Positions 57,440 to 64,000 of a stretch of DNA of 64,000 nucleotides are shown piece after piece. Below the pieces are notes generated by a model that did no database searches, had not been told where the DNA came from, and worked only from the letters and a program-made list of their open reading frames with translations. This DNA is from Populus alba (taxonomy: Eukaryota > Streptophyta > Magnoliopsida > Malpighiales > Salicaceae). Made by a program: the position numbers and the translations under genes. Where the stretch lies: positions 744,001 through 808,000 of the forward strand of contig NC_133298.1 in assembly GCF_005239225.2 (NCBI RefSeq), read 5' to 3'. Position 1 is the first letter of the stretch. Every line of letters begins with the position of its first letter.

Positions 57440-60400
57440 TTTTTTTTTTTTTTTTTTTCTTGTTGTTTTTGTTTTTTCCTTCTGCAAATAACGAAACGCA
57501 TTGACTCGGTGAGTTTCACGCATTCCGACTTCGATGCCACATAACCGTTGTCGAAATTCAGTTGCCTTTGAATTTCGGGTGATCCCTCATTGAGCATGTA
57601 TGCTTCTGCTACTTGTTCTACGATCACACTTCTTCCACAAATGGCGAAATGCTTTGGCTCGGTGAGTTTCGCCATTCCGACTGTCGATGCCCCGGTTGCC
57701 GAAATTCAGTTGCCTTTGAATTTCGGGTAATCCCTCTTGAGCATGTATGCTTCTGCTACTTGTTCTACATCACGCTGTCCTCCGCAAACAACGAAACGCT
57801 TTGACTCGGTGAGTTTCGCGGCATTCCGACTTCGATGCCCCGGTTGTCGAAATTCAGTTGCCTTTGAATTTCGGGTGATCCCTCTTGAGCATGTATCTTC
57901 TGCTACTTGTTCTACATCACACTTCCTTCCGCAAACGGCGAAACGCTTTGACTCGGTGAGTTTCGCGGCATTCCGACTTTGATGCCCCGGTTGTCGAAAT
58001 TCAGTTGCCTTTGAATTTCGGGTGATCCGTCTTGAGCATGTATGCTTCTGCTACTTGTTCTACATCACACTTCTTCCGCAAACGGCGAAATGCTTTTGGC
58101 TCGGTGAGTTTCGCGGCATTCGACTTCCGATGCCCCGGTTGCCGAAATTCAGTTGCTTGAATTTCGGGTATTCCCTCTTGAGCATGTATGCTTCTGCTAC
58201 TTGTTCTACATCACGCTTCCTTCCGCAAACAACGAAACGCTTTGACTCGGTGAGTTCGCGGGCATTCCGACTTCGATTGCCCCGGTTGTCGAAATTCAGT
58301 TGCCTTTGAATTTCGGGTGGTCCCTCTTGAGCATGTATGCTTCTGCTACTTGTTCTACATCACGCTTGCTTCCGCAAACAACGAAACGCTTTGACTCGGT
58401 GAGTTTCGCGGCATTCCGACTTTGATGCCCCGGTTGCCGAAATTCAACTGCCTTTGAATTTCGGGTGATCCCTCTTGAGCATGTATGCTTCTGCTACTTG
58501 TTCTACATCACACTTCCTTCCGCAAACGGCGAAACGCTTTGACTCCGTGAGTTTCGCGGCATTCCGTCTTCGATGCCCCGGTTGCCGAAATTCAGTTGCC
58601 TTTGAATTTCGGGTGATCCCTCTTGAGCATGTATGCTTCTACTACTTGTTCTCCATCACACTTCCTTCCCTAAAAAGTGAAACGCTTTCACTCGGTGAGT
58701 TTCGCAGCAATCCGACTTCGATGCCTCGGTTGCCGAAATTCAGTTGCCTTTGAATTTCGGGGGATCCCTCTTGAGCATGTATTCTTCTGCTACTTGTTCT
58801 ACATCGCACTTCCTTCAGCAAACGGCCAAACGCTTTGACTTGTTGAGGTTCGCGGTATTCCGAGTTCGATGCCCCGGTTGCCAAAATTCAGTTGCCTTTG
58901 AATTTCGGGTGATCCCTCTTGAGCATGTATGCTTCTGCTGCTTGTTCTACATCACACTTCTTCCGGAAATGGCGAAACGCTTTGACTCAGTGAGTTTTGC
59001 GGCATTCCGACTTCGATTCCCCGGTTGCCGAAATTCAGTTGCCTTTGAATTTCGGGGGATCCCTCTTGAGCATGTATGCTTCTGCTACTTGTTCTACATC
59101 GCACTTCCTTCCGCAAACGGCCAAACCCTTTGACTTGTTGAGTTTCGCGGTATTCCGAGTTCGATGCCCCGGTTGCCAAAATTCAGTTGCCTTTGAATTT
59201 CGGGTGATCCCTCTTGAGCATGTATGCTTCTGCTACTTGTTCTACATCACACTTCCTTCCGCAAACGGCGAAACGCTTTGACTCGGTGAGTTTCGCGGCA
59301 TTCCGACTTTGATGCCCCGGTTGCCCGAAAATTCAACTTGCCTTTGAATTTCGGGTGATCCCTCTTGAGCATGTATGCTTCTGCTACTTGTTCTACATCA
59401 CACTTCCTTCCGCAAACGGCGAAACGCTTTGACTCGGCGAGTTTCGCGGCATTCCGACTTTGATGCCCCGGTTGCCGAAATTCAACTGCCTTTGAATTTT
59501 GGGTGATCCCTCTTGAGCATGTATGCTTCTGCTACTTTGTTCTACATCACACTTCCTTCCGCAAACGGCGAAACGCTTTGACTCAGTGAGTTTCGCGGCA
59601 TTCCGACTTCGATGCCCCGGTTGCCGAAATTCAGTTGCCTTTGAATTTCGGGTGATCCCTCTTGAGCATGTATGCTTCTGCTACTTGTTCTACATCACAC
59701 TTCCTTCCGCAAACAATGAAACGCTTTGACTTGGTGAGTTTCGCGGCATTCCGACTTCGATGCCCCGGTTGCCAAAATTCAAATGCCTTTGAATTTCGGG
59801 TGATCCCTCTTGAGCATGTATGCTTCTGCTACTTGTTCTACATCGCACTTCCTTCCGCAAACGGCCAAACGCTTTGAACTTGTTTGAGTTTCGCGGTATT
59901 TCCGACTTCGATGCCCCGGTTGCCAAAATTCAAATGCCTTTGAATTTCGGGTGATCCCTCTTGAGCATGTATGCTTTTGCTGCTTGTTCTACATCACAAT
60001 TCTTCCGGAAATGGCGAAACGCTTTGACTCAGTGAGTTTCGCGGCATTCCGACTTCGATGCCCCGGTTGCCAAAATTCAGTTGACTTGAATTTCGGGTGA
60101 TCCCTCTTGAGCATGTATGCTTCTACTACTTGTTCTACATCACACTTCTTCCGCAAACGGCGAAATGCTTTGGCTCGGTGAGTTCGCAGCATTCCGATTT
60201 CGATGCCCCGGTTGCCGAAATTCAGTTGCCTTTGAATTTCGGGTGATCCCCTTTGAGCATGTATGCTTCTGCTACTTGTTCTACATCGCACTTCCTTCTG
60301 CAAATAACGAAACGCATTGACTCGGTGAGTTTCACGGCATTCCGACTTCGATGCCCCGATTGTCGAAATTCAGTTGCCTTTGAATTTCGGGTGATCCCTC

Positions 60401-63400
60401 TTGAGCATGTATGCTTCTGCTACTTGTTCTACATCACACTTCTTCCGCAAATGGCGAAATGCTTTGGCTCGGTGAGTTTCGCGGCATTCCGACTTCGATG
60501 CCCCGGTTGCCGAAATTCAGTTGCCTTTGAATTTCGGGTAATCCCTCTTGAGCATGTATGCTTCTGCTACTTGTTCTACATCACGCTTCCTTCCGCAAAC
60601 AACGAAACGCTTTGACTCGGTGAGTTTCGCGGCATTCCGACTTCGATGCCCCGGTTGTCGAAATTCAGTTGCCTTTGAATTTCGGGTGATCCCTCTTGAG
60701 CATGTATGCTTCTGCTACTTGTTCTACATCACACTTCTTCCGCAAACGGCGAAATGCTTTGGCTCGGTGAGTTCGCAGCATTCCGATTTCGATGCCCCGG
60801 TTGCCGAAATTCAGTTGCCTTTGAATTTCGGGTGATCCCCTTTGAGCATGTATGCTTCTGCTACTTGTTCTACATCGCACTTCCTTCTGCAAATAACGAA
60901 ACGCATTGACTCGGTGAGTTTCACGGCATTCCGACTTCGATGCCCCGGTTGTCGAAATTCAGTTGCCTTTGAATTTCGGGTGATCCCTCTTGAGCATGTA
61001 TGCTTCTGCTACTTGTTCTACATCACACTTCTTCCGCAAACGGCGAAATGCTTTGGCTCGGTGAGTTCGCAGCATTCCGATTTCGATGCCCCGGTTGCCG
61101 AAATTCAGTTGCCTTTGAATTTCGGGTGATCCCCTTTGAGCATGTATGCTTCTGCTACTTGTTCTACATCGCACTTCCTTCTGCAAATAACGAAACGCAT
61201 TGACTCGGTGAGTTTCACGGCATTCCGACTTCGATGCCCCGGTTGTCGAAATTCAGTTGCCTTTGAATTTCGGGTGATCCCTCTTGAGCATGTATGCTTC
61301 TGCTACTTGTTCTACATCACACTTCTTCCGCAAATGGCGAAATGCTTTGGCTCGGTGAGTTTCGCGGCATTCCGACTTCGATGCCCCGGTTGCCGAAATT
61401 CAGTTGCCTTTGAATTTCGGGTAATCCCTCTTGAGCATGTATGCTTCTGCTACTTGTTCTACATCACGCTTCCTTCCGCAAACAACGAAACGCTTTGACT
61501 CGGTGAGTTTCGCGGCATTCCGACTTCGATGCCCCGGTTGTCGAAATTCAGTTGCCTTTGAATTTCGGGTGATCCCTCTTGAGCATGTATGCTTCTGCTA
61601 CTTGTTCTACATCACACTTCCTTCCGCAAACGGCTAAACACTTTGACTCGGTGAGTTTCGCGGCATTCCGACTTCGATGCACCGGTTGCTGAAATTCAGT
61701 TGCCTTTGAATTACGGGTGATCCCTCTTGAGCATGTATGCTTCTGCTACTTGTTATACATCACACTTCCTTCCACAAACAGTGAAACGCTTTGACTCGGT
61801 GAGTTTCGCGGCAGTTCGACTTCGATGCCCCGGTTGCTGAAATTTAGTTTCCTTTGAATTTTAGGGGATCCCTCTTGAGCATGTATGCTTCTGCTACTTG
61901 TTCTACATCACACTTCCTTCCGCAAACAACGAAACGCTTTGACTCGGTGAGTTTCGCGGCATTCCGACTTCGATGCCCCGGTTGCCGAAATTCAGTGGCC
62001 TTTGAATTTCGGGTGATCCCTCTTGTGCATGTATGCTTCTGCTACTTGTTCTACATCAGACGTCTTCCGCAAATGGACGAACGCTTTGACTCGGTGAGTT
62101 TCTTGGCATTCCGACTTCGATGCCCCGGTTGCCGAAATTCAGTTGCCTTTGAATTTCGGGTGATCCCTCTTGAGCATGTATGCTTCTGCTACTTGTTCTA
62201 CATCACACTTCCTTCCGCAAACGGCGAAACGCTTTGACTCATTGAGTTTCGCAGTATTCCGACTTCGATGCCCCGGTTGCCAAAATTCAGTTGCCTTTGA
62301 ATTTCGGGTGATCCCTCTTGAGCATGTATGCTTCTGCTACTTGTTCTACATCAGACTTCCTTACGCAAACGGCCAAACGCTTTGACTGGGTGAGTTTCGC
62401 GGAATTCCGACTTCGATGCCCCGGTTGCCGAAATTCAGTTGCCTTTGAATTTCGGGTGATCCCCTTTGAGCATGTATGCTTCTGCTACTTTTCTACATCA
62501 CACTTCCTTCCGCAAACAACGAAACGCTTTGACTTGGTGAATTTCCCGGCATTCCGACTTCGATGCCCTTATTGCCAAAATTCAGTTGCCTTTGAATTTC
62601 GGGTGATCCCTCTTGAGCATGTATGCTTCTGCTACTTGTTCTACATCACGCTTCCTTCCGCAAACAACAAAACGCTTTGACTCGGTGAGTTTCGCGGCAT
62701 TCCGACTTCGATGCCCCGGTTGCCGAAATTCAGTTGCCTTTGAATTTCGGGTGATCCCTCTTGAGCATGTATGCTTCTGCTACTTGTTCTACATCAGACG
62801 TCTTCCGCAAATGGACGAACGCTTTGACTCGGTGAGTTTCTTGGCATTCCGACTTCGATGCCCCGGTTGCCGAAATTCAGTTGCCTTTGAATTTCGGGTG
62901 ATCCCTCTTGAGCATGTATGCTTCTGCTACTTGTTCTACATCACACTTCCTTCCGCAAACGGCGAAACGCTTTGACTCGGTGAGTTTCGCGGCATTCCGA
63001 CTTCGATGCCCCGGTTGCCGAAATTCAGTTGCCTTTGAATTTCAAGTGATCCCTCTTGAGCATGTATGCTTCTGCTACTTGTTCTACATCATACTTCCTT
63101 CCGCAAACGTCGAAACGCTTTGACTCGGTGAGTTTCGCGGCATTCGGACTTCGATGCCCCGGTTGCCGAAATTCAGTTGCCTTTGAATTTCGGGTGATCC
63201 CTCTTGTGCATGTATGCTTCTGCTGCTTGTTCTACATCACACTTCTTCCGCAAACGGCGAAACGCTTTGACTCATTGAGTTTCGCAGTATTCCGACTTCG
63301 ATGCCCCGGTTGCCGAAATTCAGTTGCCTTTGAATTTCGGGTGATCCCTCTTGAGCATGTATGCTTCTGCTACTTGTTCTACATCGCACTTCCTTCTGCA

Positions 63401-64000
63401 AATAACGAAACGCATTGACTCGGTGAGTTTCACGGCATTCCGACTTCGATGCCCCGGTTGCCGAAATTCAGTGGCCTTTGAATTTCGGGTGATCCCTCTT
63501 GAGCATGTATGCTTCTGCTACTTGTTCTACATCAGACGTCTTCCGCAAATGGACGAACGCTTTGACTCGGTGAGTTTCTTGGCATTCCGACTTCGATGCC
63601 CCGGTTGCCGAAATTCAGTTGCCTTTGAATTTCGGGTGATCCCTCTTGAGCATGTATGCTTCTGCTACTTGTTCTACATCACACTTCCTTCCGCAAACGG
63701 CGAAACGCTTTGACTCGGTGAGTTTCGCGGCATTCCGACTTCGATGCCCCGGTTGCCGAAATTCAGTTGCCTTTGAATTTCAAGTGATCCCTCTTGAGCA
63801 TGTATGCTTCTGCTACTTGTTCTACATCATACTTCCTTCCGCAAACGTCGAAACGCTTTGACTCGGTGAGTTTCGCGGCATTCGGACTTCGATGCCCCGG
63901 TTGCCGAAATTCAGTTGCCTTTGAATTTCGGGTGATCCCTCTTGTGCATGTATGCTTCTGCTGCTTGTTCTACATCACACTTCTTCCGCAAACGGCGAAA
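55747..64000 (-). repeat. Satellite block S4, inverted orientation, with short higher-order repeats
   Basis: About 56 monomers of the same satellite on the opposite strand. Rare variants recur at fixed distances: 'cgtcttccgcaaatggacg' at 62061, 62799 and 63537 (738 bp, five monomers); 'ccgcaaacggcgaaatgc' at 60151, 60740 and 61034 (589 and 294 bp, four and two monomers). The part nearest the gap, 55747 to about 57700, has many indels and long homopolymers. The array runs past the window end. Confidence 0.95.
56790..57480. other. Anomalous homopolymer and GC-rich inserts in S4
   Basis: A GC-only stretch at about 56791-56830 and T-runs at about 57176-57200, 57210-57258 and 57345-57478 interrupt otherwise recognisable monomers. 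The equivalent monomers about 3 kb downstream (59.85-60.3 kb) have normal sequence in these places. This is most likely a sequencing or consensus artefact close to the gap. Confidence 0.7.

Noticed and set aside
57130..57544. Phenylalanine- or lysine-rich open frames over the T-runs
   Set aside because: Homopolymer translation next to an assembly gap; the equivalent normal monomers lack the runs.

Overview
This is repeat-dominated plant nuclear DNA with no ordinary host gene. It holds Athila-like Ty3/gypsy LTR retrotransposons in tandem, embedded in large arrays of a ~148-bp satellite. Plant origin rests on the Gag-Pol proteins, the PBS type and a plant-type LOG protein. The species cannot be named from the sequence. 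A pericentromeric or centromeric location is likely, given long arrays of a nucleosome-sized monomer invaded by Ty3/gypsy elements.

Layout on the + strand (every retroelement reads on the minus strand). 1-7426: internal part of element A, with gag, protease, RT/RNase H, integrase and a small cysteine-rich ORF, all broken. 7427-9150: an LTR shared by A and the next element. 9151-10190: 3' internal end of that element, cut by satellite. 10191-27843: satellite block S1, ~119 monomers. 27844-28343: 500-N gap. 28344-35684: satellite block S2, a different subfamily with higher-order repeats. 35689-53176: a tandem LTR-internal-LTR-internal-LTR unit (elements C and D). 53177-55246: satellite block S3. 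55247-55746: 500-N gap. 55747-64000: satellite block S4, in the opposite orientation.

The most interesting content is in C and D. Both have lost RT/RNase H and the integrase catalytic core, so they look non-autonomous. Between the pol remnant and the polypurine tract, in the same sense as the element, they carry two non-retroviral genes. One is an intronless LONELY GUY (LOG) cytokinin-activating enzyme with its own TATA box. The other encodes a ~186-aa protein with a basic box and a compact zinc finger, resembling the cysteine-rich nucleic-acid-binding proteins of carlaviruses. Element A keeps RT and a decayed copy of the zinc-finger gene but has no LOG. This suggests a stepwise history: zinc-finger gene first, then LOG, with loss of RT and integrase core on the C/D branch. 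The breaks in LOG and much of gag are mostly single-base homopolymer differences at different sites in C and D, so the real genes may be more intact than this assembly shows.

The satellite monomer carries a perfect 10-bp dyad with an 8-bp spacer, switches between 147 and 148 bp, and shows higher-order periods of about 1031, 1935, 738 and 294 bp in different blocks. Sequence next to the N gaps is rich in indels and homopolymers and should be treated as low quality.
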